Program-made: the position numbers and the translations under genes | The notes under the pieces: generated by a model | The model's database searches: none | The model's input: only the letters and a program-made list of their open reading frames with translations | What the model was told of the DNA's origin: nothing | Assembly: GCA_039196965.1 (NCBI GenBank) | Contig: JBCCUK010000007.1 | Coordinates: 1 to 64,000, forward strand | Length of the DNA: 64,000 nt | DNA from: CALLCD01 sp039196965 | GTDB lineage: Bacteria > Pseudomonadota > Alphaproteobacteria > Caulobacterales > Hyphomonadaceae | Reading direction: 5' to 3' | Shown: positions 34,465 to 42,676 of the stretch, piece by piece | Layout: each line of letters starts with the position of its first letter | How positions within the stretch are numbered: the stretch's first letter is position 1

Positions 34465-35148
34465 ATGTTAGATCCGGCCGTCTATACAGCCTATATAGCA
34501 TCGCTTCTCTGCCATGATCTGGTCAATCCCGCTTCCTCGGTCGCTTCGGCAATTGGGATGATGGACGAACCGGATCTTAATGAGGAACTCCGCAAATCCA
34601 GTGAAGTTCTGCTACGCGACAACTCAAAGCGCCTGGAAGCGACGCTCCTGTTTCTGCGTTACGCTTTCGGGAATATGGGCATGTCGGATTCCGTTGCAGA
34701 TATCCATGAAGCCAAGCGAGTCACTGAAAACTATGTGGCGATGCACCGGCCAAATCTCGATTGGGAGATAGAGACTGCCCATTTCAGCTACTTCCATTCG
34801 CGGCTGATGATGCACATGGTTCTGCTCGGCATCTCCTGTTTGCCGCGGGGCGGAAACATGACCGTTCGCATTAAGGATCAGGACGGGAAACCCTGTATTG
34901 CTATCCATGCGATTGCCAAAAGCGACCGGCCGGGATTGGAAGCGACAGCGAAGATCAAGCCAGAAGTTACGGCGGCCTTGTTCGACGGTGCAGATGCCTT
35001 CAAATGGCAGGCACAGACCATACAACCTCTGTTTGCTAGCAGAGTTGCCGAGCAGCTCGGCACGCGGATCACCATCAATCAGCTCTCTGCGACAGAGGTG
35101 ATCATCGCGGCGAACGAAATTCCGCTGGCGGCCGCCATCAATCGTTAA
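34465..35148 (+). CDS. chpT: ChpT histidine phosphotransferase
   Basis: 227 residues. The N-terminal helical hairpin has the phospho-accepting His17 in LLCHDLVNPASSVASAIGMM, the diagnostic start of ChpT. The C-terminal region is a degenerate ATPase-like fold without the ATP-binding N/G boxes. ChpT passes phosphate from the CckA kinase to CtrA and CpdR, controlling cell cycle or motility genes in alphaproteobacteria. The two genes downstream, a receiver and CheR, are on the same strand, and this arrangement is common in the class. The ribosome site is weak. Confidence 0.92.
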   Translation: MLDPAVYTAYIASLLCHDLVNPASSVASAIGMMDEPDLNEELRKSSEVLLRDNSKRLEATLLFLRYAFGNMGMSDSVADIHEAKRVTENYVAMHRPNLDWEIETAHFSYFHSRLMMHMVLLGISCLPRGGNMTVRIKDQDGKPCIAIHAIAKSDRPGLEATAKIKPEVTAALFDGADAFKWQAQTIQPLFASRVAEQLGTRITINQLSATEVIIAANEIPLAAAINR

Positions 35149-35213
35149 GGACTTTCTTAAGATTGGCCGATTACTATCGGAAGTAGAGTCACTCAGTCGA
35201 GAGCATCTGTGTC

Positions 35214-35579
35214 ATGAAACGTTGTTTAATTGTTGACGATTCAAGGGTCGTCAGGAAAGTGGCGGGCAGAATAGTAGAGGACCTTGAGTTCGAAGTTGTT
35301 GAAGCGGCAGATGGTGCAGAGGCTCTGGAAAAATGCCGGGAAACCATGCCGGATGCGGTACTGCTAGACTGGAATATGCCAGTTATGAATGGTCTCGACT
35401 TTTTGCGAGCGCTGCGCCGCGAGCCCAAGGGATCGGAACCGGTCGTTCTTTTCTGCTCTACGGAAAACGACGCTGATCACATCGGAGAAGCCGTTCGCAC
35501 CGGCGCAAATGAGTTCATAATGAAGCCCTTCGATGCCGATATCATTGAGAGCAAGTTCGCTGAGGCGGGCTTACTTTAG
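35214..35579 (+). CDS. Single-domain response regulator (CheY-like)
   Basis: 121 residues, receiver domain only. The acidic pair Asp8-Asp9, phospho-acceptor Asp52 (LLDWNMPVMNG), the Ser/Thr of LFCSTEND and the Lys of IMKPFD complete the set of active residues. There is no output domain, so it acts by contact or as a phosphate sink. It lies between chpT and cheR; it could be a CheY for the flagellar motor or a ChpT partner such as CpdR. CpdR proteins are also single domains, and sequence alone does not decide. Confidence 0.9.
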   Translation: MKRCLIVDDSRVVRKVAGRIVEDLEFEVVEAADGAEALEKCRETMPDAVLLDWNMPVMNGLDFLRALRREPKGSEPVVLFCSTENDADHIGEAVRTGANEFIMKPFDADIIESKFAEAGLL

Positions 35580-35683
35580 CGCTTGCTAACCAATAGGCTG
35601 CGCGACTCGCTTTTTAAAACTGTGAACACTGTCTTAACGATTGTTATCACACACTACCACTGAACAGGTGTTTGGAGATGTGA

Positions 35684-36529
35684 ATGGCAATCGCGGGATT
35701 TGATGAACTTGCAGACCTCGCTCTGCAATCATCCGGCTTCGTGTTCCGCACGACCCAAGCCTATCTTTTGGAATCCCGTTTGTCGCATATCATGCGCCGG
35801 GAGAACTTTTCGACCCTTGAAGAGCTTGCAAATTGCCTGCGTGCCCGGCCAAATCCGGTGTTCGAGCAGGAGATTGCCGCAGCATTGACCAGCAAGGAAA
35901 CGCGCTTCTTTTCCGATAGAAAAGTTCTGAGCCGTATTGTTTCAGACATTCTGCCGGGCTTGGCCGAGCAGTCGACGGGAAAAGACAATTTGCGCATCCT
36001 CTGCGCTGGGGGCGGCTCTGGACAGGAGGCCTATTCGCTCGCCATTCTGCTTCAGGAGGCTGGCCTGGATTATCTCGATGGCCGGACTGTTGATATTGTG
36101 TCGATTGATATCTGCAAAGCCAGCACTGAGCGGGCTCGCTCTGGACTTTTCGACCATTTCGAAATTCAAACAGGCTTATCCGTTCAGCGCATGCTTTCGA
36201 ATTTTGAGAAAACGGATGATCACTGGCGCGCGCGCGGTGAGATACGCCAGCGTGTGAGTTTCCGGCAGCAGAATCTCCTTCAGGATCTGAGTGGGCTCGG
36301 CACATTCGACATCATTCTCTGCCGAAATGTTCTGAAGTCCATGGCCACTACTATTGCGGGTGACGTTGCCGACAGGATGACAAAGCAGCTTCGCAGCCGC
36401 GGTCTCATGTTCCTGGGCGAGGGAGAGCAGCTACCAGGACTCGTGGAGGGTGTAGAGGCATCTTATAATGCACGCGGTGCCTATCACCGGCCTGACAAGA
36501 GCAAACCCTCCTCATCAGAGGTTGCGTAA
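35684..36529 (+). CDS. cheR: Chemotaxis protein methyltransferase CheR
   Basis: 281 residues. It has the N-terminal CheR helical domain (about 1-75, with SGFVFRTTQAYLLESRL and ETRFFSD) and the SAM-binding domain with RILCAGGGSGQEAYSLA (about 98-114) and FDIILCRNVL (about 208-217). It would methylate glutamates of chemoreceptors using SAM. No C-terminal NWETF-binding extension is evident. No other che genes are in the window, but chpT and a CheY-like gene are directly upstream. The start at 35684 is supported by GGAGATGTGA. Confidence 0.9.
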   Translation: MAIAGFDELADLALQSSGFVFRTTQAYLLESRLSHIMRRENFSTLEELANCLRARPNPVFEQEIAAALTSKETRFFSDRKVLSRIVSDILPGLAEQSTGKDNLRILCAGGGSGQEAYSLAILLQEAGLDYLDGRTVDIVSIDICKASTERARSGLFDHFEIQTGLSVQRMLSNFEKTDDHWRARGEIRQRVSFRQQNLLQDLSGLGTFDIILCRNVLKSMATTIAGDVADRMTKQLRSRGLMFLGEGEQLPGLVEGVEASYNARGAYHRPDKSKPSSSEVA

Positions 36530-36539
36530 ACCGGCAATC

Positions 36540-37721
36540 TCATTGTCTACTATGCAGTTCGGCTTGCCATTCTACGCTCGATAGCTCCGCCAATCGCAGG
36601 AACCTCTTCAATTCAGCGTCCAGCTTTTCTATTCGGGCCTCCGACCACTTGATCTTTGCCTCGGGCCAGAAATTTAACACGTTCAGAGTGCCTGCCTTCC
36701 TGTCGGCCTTGGCTTCAATCCGGCCCACAAACCGGTCGCCCTCCAAAAGGGGGAATACGTAGTACCCCCATTTGCGCTTGGTTGCCGGGACGAAAATCTC
36801 GATCCTGTACTCAAAACCAAAGAGGCGCTGCAGCCGCGTGCGGTCGCGGATCACCGGGTCGAAAGGGTTCAAAATGCGAAGGCGGCCAGTCGGTGATGGG
36901 CAGGCGGCGAGGCGTTCTTCGATATCGGGAATGGCGAGCGCGCTATATTTTGATCCGTCGGTGCACTCGATCTCGACATTCACCAAATCTCCACCATGTG
37001 CGTTGATCCAGGTTTTAACTTCCGTCGAAGATACTGCGTCCCAGAACCGCTGAATATCTCCGGCGGTTGCAAAGCCTTGACGCCGAATTGCCTCCCGGCA
37101 AAGCCAGTCTATCTGCTTATCGTCGCTCCAGCATTCCGACCGTATACTGTTGGGAATAACGCGCTCTGTGATGTCGTAGAATTTCTTGAAATTTACGCGG
37201 TGCGATGTCGAAAGTTCGCCAGCATACCACATGTAGTCCAGAGCCAATTTGTGCGGCGGCCTCGACCACATTTCTTTCTTGCCAATGATTTTCGTATCAA
37301 AGGCTTCCGTGCTCAGTGGTCCCTCTGAGACGATCCGTTCGCGCAGGGCATTCCTGCCATTTGCGTCCAGCATGCCGCGATGCCATTCCCATTTGCGCAC
37401 TTTCTCTTCCATCCGCCGGAACTGTCTGTCCCAGGCAGGGTAGAACTCCATCGGCAATACCGAGGCATCATGGGTAAAGTGTTCGAAGATCATCCGGTCG
37501 CGGACCAGAGCTTTGTTCAGCATGGGCTCCCGGTAATGCTGATTTCGGCTCCAGAGGATGTGATGATGCGCTCGGGATACCGCCCTGATCGAGTCAAGCT
37601 GTACAAAGCCGAGGGATGTGATCAGGCTTTTCAGGTCGAGTTTGCCCGTCGGCGTGTGCGACAGGCCCTGGGCACTCAGCCAGAGTCGGCGGGCATCACG
37701 GTTGGAGATCGTCAGGGGCAT
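36540..37721 (-). CDS. YcaQ/AlkX-like winged-helix DNA glycosylase
   Basis: 393 residues of the HTH_42 family. The catalytic QxD motif is Gln41-Leu-Asp43 in LGFVQLDSIRAV. It is followed by RAHHHILWSR and later blocks (GELSTSHRVNFKKFYD, LLEGDRFVGRIEAKADR) seen in YcaQ. E. coli YcaQ unhooks interstrand crosslinks and removes bulky N7-alkylguanines with three winged helices. The whole length is normal. It is a single gene, convergent with cheR by 10 bp. Another family member with a different lesion preference is possible. Confidence 0.87.
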   Translation of the reverse strand: MPLTISNRDARRLWLSAQGLSHTPTGKLDLKSLITSLGFVQLDSIRAVSRAHHHILWSRNQHYREPMLNKALVRDRMIFEHFTHDASVLPMEFYPAWDRQFRRMEEKVRKWEWHRGMLDANGRNALRERIVSEGPLSTEAFDTKIIGKKEMWSRPPHKLALDYMWYAGELSTSHRVNFKKFYDITERVIPNSIRSECWSDDKQIDWLCREAIRRQGFATAGDIQRFWDAVSSTEVKTWINAHGGDLVNVEIECTDGSKYSALAIPDIEERLAACPSPTGRLRILNPFDPVIRDRTRLQRLFGFEYRIEIFVPATKRKWGYYVFPLLEGDRFVGRIEAKADRKAGTLNVLNFWPEAKIKWSEARIEKLDAELKRFLRLAELSSVEWQAELHSRQ

Positions 37722-37803
37722 GGGCGGATCTTATCTCTATACGGCGAGCCTCGTCATGTTTTGTACAATTGCCCCGCCGAATAGGACTCAATAAACGCAT
37801 CCT

Positions 37804-38355
37804 ATGACTGATGCCCATCGCGCCCGTGTTCAAACTGCACTGCTGGCAGCGGTTATGCTATTGATCGGCATTGTATCGCACCTCGTTTACCCCTTTTACA
37901 GGCCCGTTTGGGCATCGGCCGTACTTCTCGCCGTGTTTACGACACTGATCTGGTATGATTTCCGGCACATGATCCTGCCGGATCTATTCACCTTTCCACT
38001 GATCGCAGCAGGGCTTGGATGGACCATATGGAGCGGCGGTTCGCTGCCGCTCTCGATCACGGGTGGCCTGATCGGCTATCTGCTGGTTCGCCTGATAAAT
38101 GTCATTTGGCAGGCGCGCAGCGGCATGGATGGTATGGGCCTTGGGGACGGCAAGCTGCTCGCCGCAGCGGGCACATGGCTCGGCGCGTTGGCACTACCGA
38201 CGACCATTCTCATCAGTTCCAGTACCGCATTGATACTCGTGGTCATGTCAGCGGCCGGGCGCGTTCCGGATCGCAACAAACGCATTGCCTTCGGGCCGTT
38301 TATTGCACTTGGCTTCTGGGCCTGCTGGGTCTTGCCGATTGTGCCGATGATCTAG
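37804..38355 (+). CDS. A24-family prepilin peptidase (CpaA-like)
   Basis: 183 residues, about six membrane helices. It has the two catalytic Asp residues, Asp52 in YDFRHMILPD and Asp115 in the GMGLGDGKL motif. It lacks the N-terminal methylation domain of PilD, like CpaA and archaeal peptidases, so it would cut class III/IV or Flp-type pilin leaders only. No pilin genes are nearby, so the substrate is unknown. Its stop overlaps the stop of the convergent lipoprotein gene by 4 bp. Confidence 0.87.
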   Translation: MTDAHRARVQTALLAAVMLLIGIVSHLVYPFYRPVWASAVLLAVFTTLIWYDFRHMILPDLFTFPLIAAGLGWTIWSGGSLPLSITGGLIGYLLVRLINVIWQARSGMDGMGLGDGKLLAAAGTWLGALALPTTILISSSTALILVVMSAAGRVPDRNKRIAFGPFIALGFWACWVLPIVPMI

Positions 38356-39029
38356 TCGATCGCAAAACAGTAGAACAGCCCGTCACCGCCTGAGCCTTGG
38401 AGATCACTCTGGCTGCATCCCCGAGAGGGATGGGCTGAACTCCAGTGGGTCGGGTTAGCGCCTCCGCCGACGCGGTCATGGTGTCCAACCATCGCGCGTC
38501 CATCACCCGAACTTGTCCAGCCTGCGCAGGTAAGTGGGGTCCCTTCCTTATCCTTTGCGAGGCGGCCTTCAGTGTCCGACCCCGTCAGAATGTCATGCCG
38601 GTTAGGGCTGTCACCACGCCCGTTTATGATATCGCCGGTTTCGGAAAGCACAGTCGCCTTGGTCAGATCGGCAGCGTCTGGGATAAGGTCTCTCAATCCT
38701 GCGGCAACCGGGATACCACGGGCGTTCACCCAGGGCCCGGTTCCGATCCTGTCCCGAGCGTCCATGGACGCGGTGCTGAGATAGGCGCGCCATGTTCTTT
38801 CCGGGGCACCGGCTTTGCTGGCGAGGGAGGCGCAATGGGCATCCGCGCCCTCAAGGCCGCCAAGATCTGCGCCTTTTCCCGGACCGGCACTTGTCAGAAA
38901 GAAAGTCATTGTTTCGCCATCGACCGGGTTCGCAATGACAGCCTCCTCGTCCACGGGAACGGCCTGCTGGCATGCGAATAGCATTGCAGATGCAATGATG
39001 GCCGTAGTGGTTACTGGGATTGGCCGCAT
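38352..39029 (-). CDS. Lipoprotein with C-type-lectin-like fold
   Basis: 225 residues. A lipobox LFAC puts the lipid on Cys20. The mature part begins FFLTSAGPGKGADLGGLEGADAHC and continues with TWRAYLST, and ends in a Cys/Gly-rich region (GCSQSDLQGSGGDGLFYCF), a pattern seen in a family of bacterial lectin-like secreted proteins resembling the endostatin fold. GAGGAG lies about 10 bases before the ATG at 39027-39029. No enzymatic motif is evident. A role in surface binding is only a family-level guess. It is a single gene. Confidence 0.7.
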   Translation of the reverse strand: MRPIPVTTTAIIASAMLFACQQAVPVDEEAVIANPVDGETMTFFLTSAGPGKGADLGGLEGADAHCASLASKAGAPERTWRAYLSTASMDARDRIGTGPWVNARGIPVAAGLRDLIPDAADLTKATVLSETGDIINGRGDSPNRHDILTGSDTEGRLAKDKEGTPLTCAGWTSSGDGRAMVGHHDRVGGGANPTHWSSAHPSRGCSQSDLQGSGGDGLFYCFAID

Positions 39030-39052
39030 GCTGTGGTCTCCTCAAACTTGGG

Positions 39053-40177
39053 CTAACGCACGCGCTCCACAAATACCGTGCCGGCGGAGTATCCCGCGCC
39101 GAAAGAACAGATCAGGCCTTTGTCGCCCTTCTTGAAGTCTTCTGAATGCTTATGGAAAGCGATGATTGATCCGGCAGAAGAGGTATTTGCGTAAGTGTCG
39201 AGCACTGTCGGGCTCTCATCTTCGGATGCTTCATGGCCCAGTACCTTGGTTGAGATGAGGCGGTTCATATTTGCGTTCGCCTGATGCAGCCACAGACGCT
39301 TCAAATCGGTGGAGGCAAGCTCCAGCCGCTCCATTTCGCTGCCGATCATGGTCGCCACCATTGGGACGACTTCCTTGAACACTTTCCGTCCCTCCTGAAT
39401 GAACAGTTTATCGGCTTCTCCGATCCCTTCCGGCGCGGCATTGTTCAAAAACCCGAAATTATTGCGGATATTGTTCGAGAACTTTGTCTTGAGATGTGTG
39501 CCGAGAATCTTCCAGTGGGCCGCTGGGGCTACGTCTTCCGCCTCCAGCAGAATGGCGGTGGCGACATCTCCAAAGATGAAATGACTGTCGCGGTCCTTGA
39601 AGTTGAGATGGGCCGAGCAGACTTCCGGGTTCACCACCAGGATGGATTTTGCACTACCTGAGCGGATCATATCGGCAGCCGTCTGGATCCCGAATGTGGC
39701 CGACGAGCAGGCGACATTCATATCGAAGCCAAAGCCATCCTCAATGCCGAGCAGTTCCTGTATTTCTATCGATATGGCCGGATAGGCCCTTTGAAGGTTG
39801 GAGCAGGCACAAAGGACGGCATCGACGTCTTCGGCTCGTCGTCCGACCGCATCAAGGGCCTCGCGCGCTGCTTTCACCGCCATTTCGGCAAGCAGACTTG
39901 GCTCTTCGTCGGGGCGTTCGGGGATATCCGGCCGCATCACAGATGGATCGATGATGCCGGTTTTGTCGATCACGTATCTGGCTTTGATGCCCGATGCTTT
40001 CTCAACGAATTCGACAGAGGAGGGGGCTTTCGGCTCGACGGTGCCCGCTTCAATGTCGGCGGCATGGGCTTCGTTCCATTTTTCGACCCAGCGATTGAAG
40101 GTGTCGACAAGCTCTTCATTGGACACCGAGTTTGGAGGCGTCCAAAGCCCGGTTGCGGATATAACTGGTGTAATCAT
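39053..40177 (-). CDS. Beta-ketoacyl-ACP synthase III (KAS III family)
   Basis: 374 residues from the ATG at 40175-40177; a TTG 15 bp upstream is possible. The active-site residues are Cys157 (NVACSSATFG), His in LHQANANMNR and Asn in TYANTSSAGS. Condensation of an acyl-CoA with malonyl-ACP is the family reaction. Residues about 25-65 form an insert (RWVEKWNEAHAAD) absent from E. coli FabH, and length is 374 instead of ~317, so this is a FabH-like enzyme with a different starter substrate or a second isoform. The neighbours (lipoprotein genes) do not help. Confidence 0.88.
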   Translation of the reverse strand: MITPVISATGLWTPPNSVSNEELVDTFNRWVEKWNEAHAADIEAGTVEPKAPSSVEFVEKASGIKARYVIDKTGIIDPSVMRPDIPERPDEEPSLLAEMAVKAAREALDAVGRRAEDVDAVLCACSNLQRAYPAISIEIQELLGIEDGFGFDMNVACSSATFGIQTAADMIRSGSAKSILVVNPEVCSAHLNFKDRDSHFIFGDVATAILLEAEDVAPAAHWKILGTHLKTKFSNNIRNNFGFLNNAAPEGIGEADKLFIQEGRKVFKEVVPMVATMIGSEMERLELASTDLKRLWLHQANANMNRLISTKVLGHEASEDESPTVLDTYANTSSAGSIIAFHKHSEDFKKGDKGLICSFGAGYSAGTVFVERVR

Positions 40178-40293
40178 TTTGGTGGGGGACAAGCGCCACC
40201 CATACTCCCGACTAGCTAATCTCTGTGTCCTGATTAGACCTCTTCGACTTTGCCGTCGAGCCTTATGGTTCGTCGAGCCTTTTGCTCAGAGGA

Positions 40294-40497
40294 TCAATCT
40301 TTCTCTTTATCGTTTCGCCGCTCGCTGCGGCGCACTTGGCGAGATTCAACCTGATTAAGTCGGCAGTCCGAAGCCCTTGCCGGATCGAAGATCTCTTCGC
40401 ATTCGGTGATGGCCTGGCCGTTGTAAAAAGAATCTCCAATTGTTCCGCAACCTCCAAGTGTCAGCGCCATTCCAAACGAAAGGACAGCATATTTCAT
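40294..40497 (-). CDS. Small lipoprotein
   Basis: 67 residues. The N-terminus MKYAVLSFGMALTLGGC is a lipoprotein signal with Cys17 as the acylated residue. The mature part is 50 residues, with three further Cys or charged patches (ITECEEIFDPARASDC, then a very basic RRSERRNDKEKD tail). Function unknown. Its start overlaps the end of tag by 4 bp, so the two are co-translated. Confidence 0.7.
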   Translation of the reverse strand: MKYAVLSFGMALTLGGCGTIGDSFYNGQAITECEEIFDPARASDCRLNQVESRQVRRSERRNDKEKD

Positions 40498-41081
40498 CGC
40501 GTGAATTCCTGGACCTCTTTGTGACGCGGGCAGCCTACCTCATGGTCATTGATGATTCCAACCGCCTGCATGAAGGCATAGACGATCACCGGCCCGCAGA
40601 ATTTGAAGCCTCTTTTCTTGAGGTCTTTCGAAGCCGCTTCGGAAACATCGGTTTTGGTCGGCGCATCCCGATAATGTTTGAAGCGGTTTACGATAGGTGA
40701 GCCGCCTGCAAACCCCCATATGTAGTCAGTGAAATCCTCTCCGGCCTCGGCCATGTCGAGAAATGCCCGGGCATTGCCAATGGTTGCCTCGATTTTCTTC
40801 GGGCTGCGAATAATGCCAGGGTTTATAAGAGCCTTATCGACCCGGTTCTGATCCCATCGGGCAATTTTCTCCGGATCGAACTCGTCAAACTCCTGGCGCA
40901 TCGTCTCTCGTTTGCGGAGGATGGTGATCCAGGACAGGCCGGCCTGCATGCCGTCGAGTTGCAGCTTTTCCCAAAGCGCCCGGCTATCATATTCCGGCAC
41001 GCCCCATTCTGTGTCGTGATAATTGCGGTAGAGCGCGTCATCGGCAGGAGCCCAAGCGCAGGCAATATCCGTTTCAAGCAT
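40494..41081 (-). CDS. tag: DNA-3-methyladenine glycosylase I
   Basis: 195 residues. It removes 3-methyladenine from DNA in base excision repair. The zinc ligands typical of Tag can be seen: Cys in IACAWAP, His in NYHDTEWG, and His/Cys in NDHEVGCPRH near the C-terminus; QLDGMQAGLSWITIL is the conserved DNA-pocket segment. The ATG at 41081 has AGGTGAAA upstream and overlaps the end of ygfZ by 8 bp. It is the middle gene of ygfZ-tag-lipoprotein. Confidence 0.93.
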   Translation of the reverse strand: MLETDIACAWAPADDALYRNYHDTEWGVPEYDSRALWEKLQLDGMQAGLSWITILRKRETMRQEFDEFDPEKIARWDQNRVDKALINPGIIRSPKKIEATIGNARAFLDMAEAGEDFTDYIWGFAGGSPIVNRFKHYRDAPTKTDVSEAASKDLKKRGFKFCGPVIVYAFMQAVGIINDHEVGCPRHKEVQEFTR

Positions 41082-41796
41082 TTTCACCTGCCAGAAAAGC
41101 AGACATTTCTTCGTTCAGCCAATCTGCGATCACAACCTCTATCCGTAACTTTTCTGCCGTGATCACCTCATCCGCCTCCATGGCTTTTGCAAGATTGTCA
41201 ACGCGAAGGATTGCTAGGGCATTTTGATCCCCTGCGCTCGTCACGCGGCCAAGCAGTTTTTTTCCGGCGCGTACATCCATGTCTTTCTCCAGGCCCGATC
41301 CTGCCAGCACGACCGATCTCTTGCGAATCTTCCCGCGGCGATACATCCGGCTGACCACTTCCTGCCCGACGAAACAGCCCTTCTTGTAGTCAATACCACC
41401 AAACAGATCGAGATTTACGTCTGTGGGGAACACCTCGGCTTCAGCGAAATCATAGCCGAAGCATGGCCGCCCCATTGCAATCCTGGCATCGTGATCAACA
41501 TCGATCATGGATGCTTCTTGCCGGGTGATCTCTACATCAGCACGCAACCGAAAAAGCTTCAGCCGCTTTTCCAGAGCATCAATGGCGTCGGGGTGGACGG
41601 CCAGAACAGATCCAGCTTCTGTGCGTGTCAGCTCGAAGTCTGAAATGATCTTTCCCTGCGGGGTTAGAAGCGCACCGGGTCGGGAATCGCCAGTTGTCAT
41701 ATCGCCTATTGAGCAGGTCACGATCCTGTCCAAAAGGCCAACCGTATCGGAGCCCTGAAGCACCAATGTCGATGTGTAGGGAAGCGAAGTTATCAT
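41074..41796 (-). CDS. ygfZ: Folate-binding iron-sulfur repair protein YgfZ/CAF17
   Basis: 240 residues from the ATG at 41796; an upstream TTG at 41832 is less likely. The signature KGCFVGQEVVSRM is the conserved Cys-containing KGCxxGQE motif of YgfZ/IBA57, proteins related to glycine cleavage T protein. They use tetrahydrofolate in maintaining [4Fe-4S] enzymes, for instance radical SAM enzymes. The start GALLTPQGKIISDFEL matches the family. It heads the tag and lipoprotein genes. Confidence 0.9.
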   Translation of the reverse strand: MITSLPYTSTLVLQGSDTVGLLDRIVTCSIGDMTTGDSRPGALLTPQGKIISDFELTRTEAGSVLAVHPDAIDALEKRLKLFRLRADVEITRQEASMIDVDHDARIAMGRPCFGYDFAEAEVFPTDVNLDLFGGIDYKKGCFVGQEVVSRMYRRGKIRKRSVVLAGSGLEKDMDVRAGKKLLGRVTSAGDQNALAILRVDNLAKAMEADEVITAEKLRIEVVIADWLNEEMSAFLAGENA

Positions 41797-41834
41797 CGCT
41801 CTGATATGACGATGCCCGTGAATACCAATCAAGT

Positions 41835-41864
41835 AAAAAGGCCGGCGGATGATTCCACCGGCCT
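41835..41864 (-). terminator. Intrinsic terminator of the outer-membrane protein gene
   Basis: AGGCCGG at 41839-41845 and CCGGCCT at 41858-41864 form a perfect 7-bp GC-rich stem. Read leftwards the stem is followed by a T-run (plus-strand AAAAA at 41835-41839). It lies just after the stop at 41884. Confidence 0.75.
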
Positions 41865-41883
41865 GAATAATCGGAGAAATCCG

Positions 41884-42516
41884 CTAAAAACGTATTCTAA
41901 GGCCAGCGGTCCATGCGAACGCATCGAAATCCGGACCATCGCCCCAGATCCGCTTGTAACGACCCTCTGTGTAGAGATCGAGTTTATTGATCGGAAGGGT
42001 CACACCAATCGAAGTATTGGTTGCAAACTCCGTCTCCGACTCACCGAGAGCGTCGGCAATTGCCACTCCGAGGCCACCTCCGATGTAGGGAATGAGAATC
42101 GGGTCATCGCCGAATTTCAGATCAGCATAGGCATTTCCCTGCACGAAAATGACGTCCACGTCCAAATCCGAAGGCACGAATGGATCGATTGCAGGGCCGC
42201 CTACAACACCGTCAATATCGAGATCCACTTCTGTATAGCTCACTTCCGCTTCGATTCGCGGCTGAAGAAACCCGAGTGATTTGAAAGGGAGTGACGTACC
42301 GATAGCACCACCGAAATAGACATCATTATCGAGGTCAATGTTAAGATCGTCGAGATCGATACCGCCGACATTATCATCTGGAAAGAAGCCTCCAACGAAG
42401 GCCGAGACATAAAAGTCACCTTCAGCTGGCTCAAACAGTCCCTGTGATGAGGCGGGCAAGCTTGTCGCAGCAATGGCTGCGACAACGCTAAAGAGTCTTG
42501 CAGAAATATACTTCAA
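41884..42516 (-). CDS. Outer-membrane beta-barrel protein
   Basis: 210 residues. A signal peptide ends near SLPASSQG (residue ~25). The mature part has amphipathic strands with repeated Gly/aromatic ends and finishes with aromatic Phe (AGLRIRF), as in small eight-strand OmpW/OmpX-like barrels. It is very acidic (many Asp in the loops: DLDDLNIDLDNDV). That suggests a divalent ion surface or a halophilic setting. It is a single gene with its own terminator. The substrate, if any, is unknown. Confidence 0.8.
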   Translation of the reverse strand: MKYISARLFSVVAAIAATSLPASSQGLFEPAEGDFYVSAFVGGFFPDDNVGGIDLDDLNIDLDNDVYFGGAIGTSLPFKSLGFLQPRIEAEVSYTEVDLDIDGVVGGPAIDPFVPSDLDVDVIFVQGNAYADLKFGDDPILIPYIGGGLGVAIADALGESETEFATNTSIGVTLPINKLDLYTEGRYKRIWGDGPDFDAFAWTAGLRIRF

Positions 42517-42676
42517 AATAATCTCCTAGATTATCGAGCACCCGGCATCGAGCTACTCCATCTTCTAAACCAGGGCACCTAACAGTCCTGTTAGCTTCGA
42601 CATTTCGATACTACTGTGACGAGAAAGTCGCGATTCACGCTTGACGCACCGGCCTGAATGCTGGACGCCATTCACC

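Noticed and set aside
35145..35160. TTAA-N8-TTAA considered as a CtrA site behind chpT
   Set aside because: The CtrA consensus needs N7 spacing; here it is N8, and the first TTAA is part of the chpT stop region.
40254..40281. 11-bp direct repeat CGTCGAGCCTT (twice)
   Set aside because: Only two copies, in a gene-poor gap behind a small lipoprotein; likely chance in GC-rich DNA.
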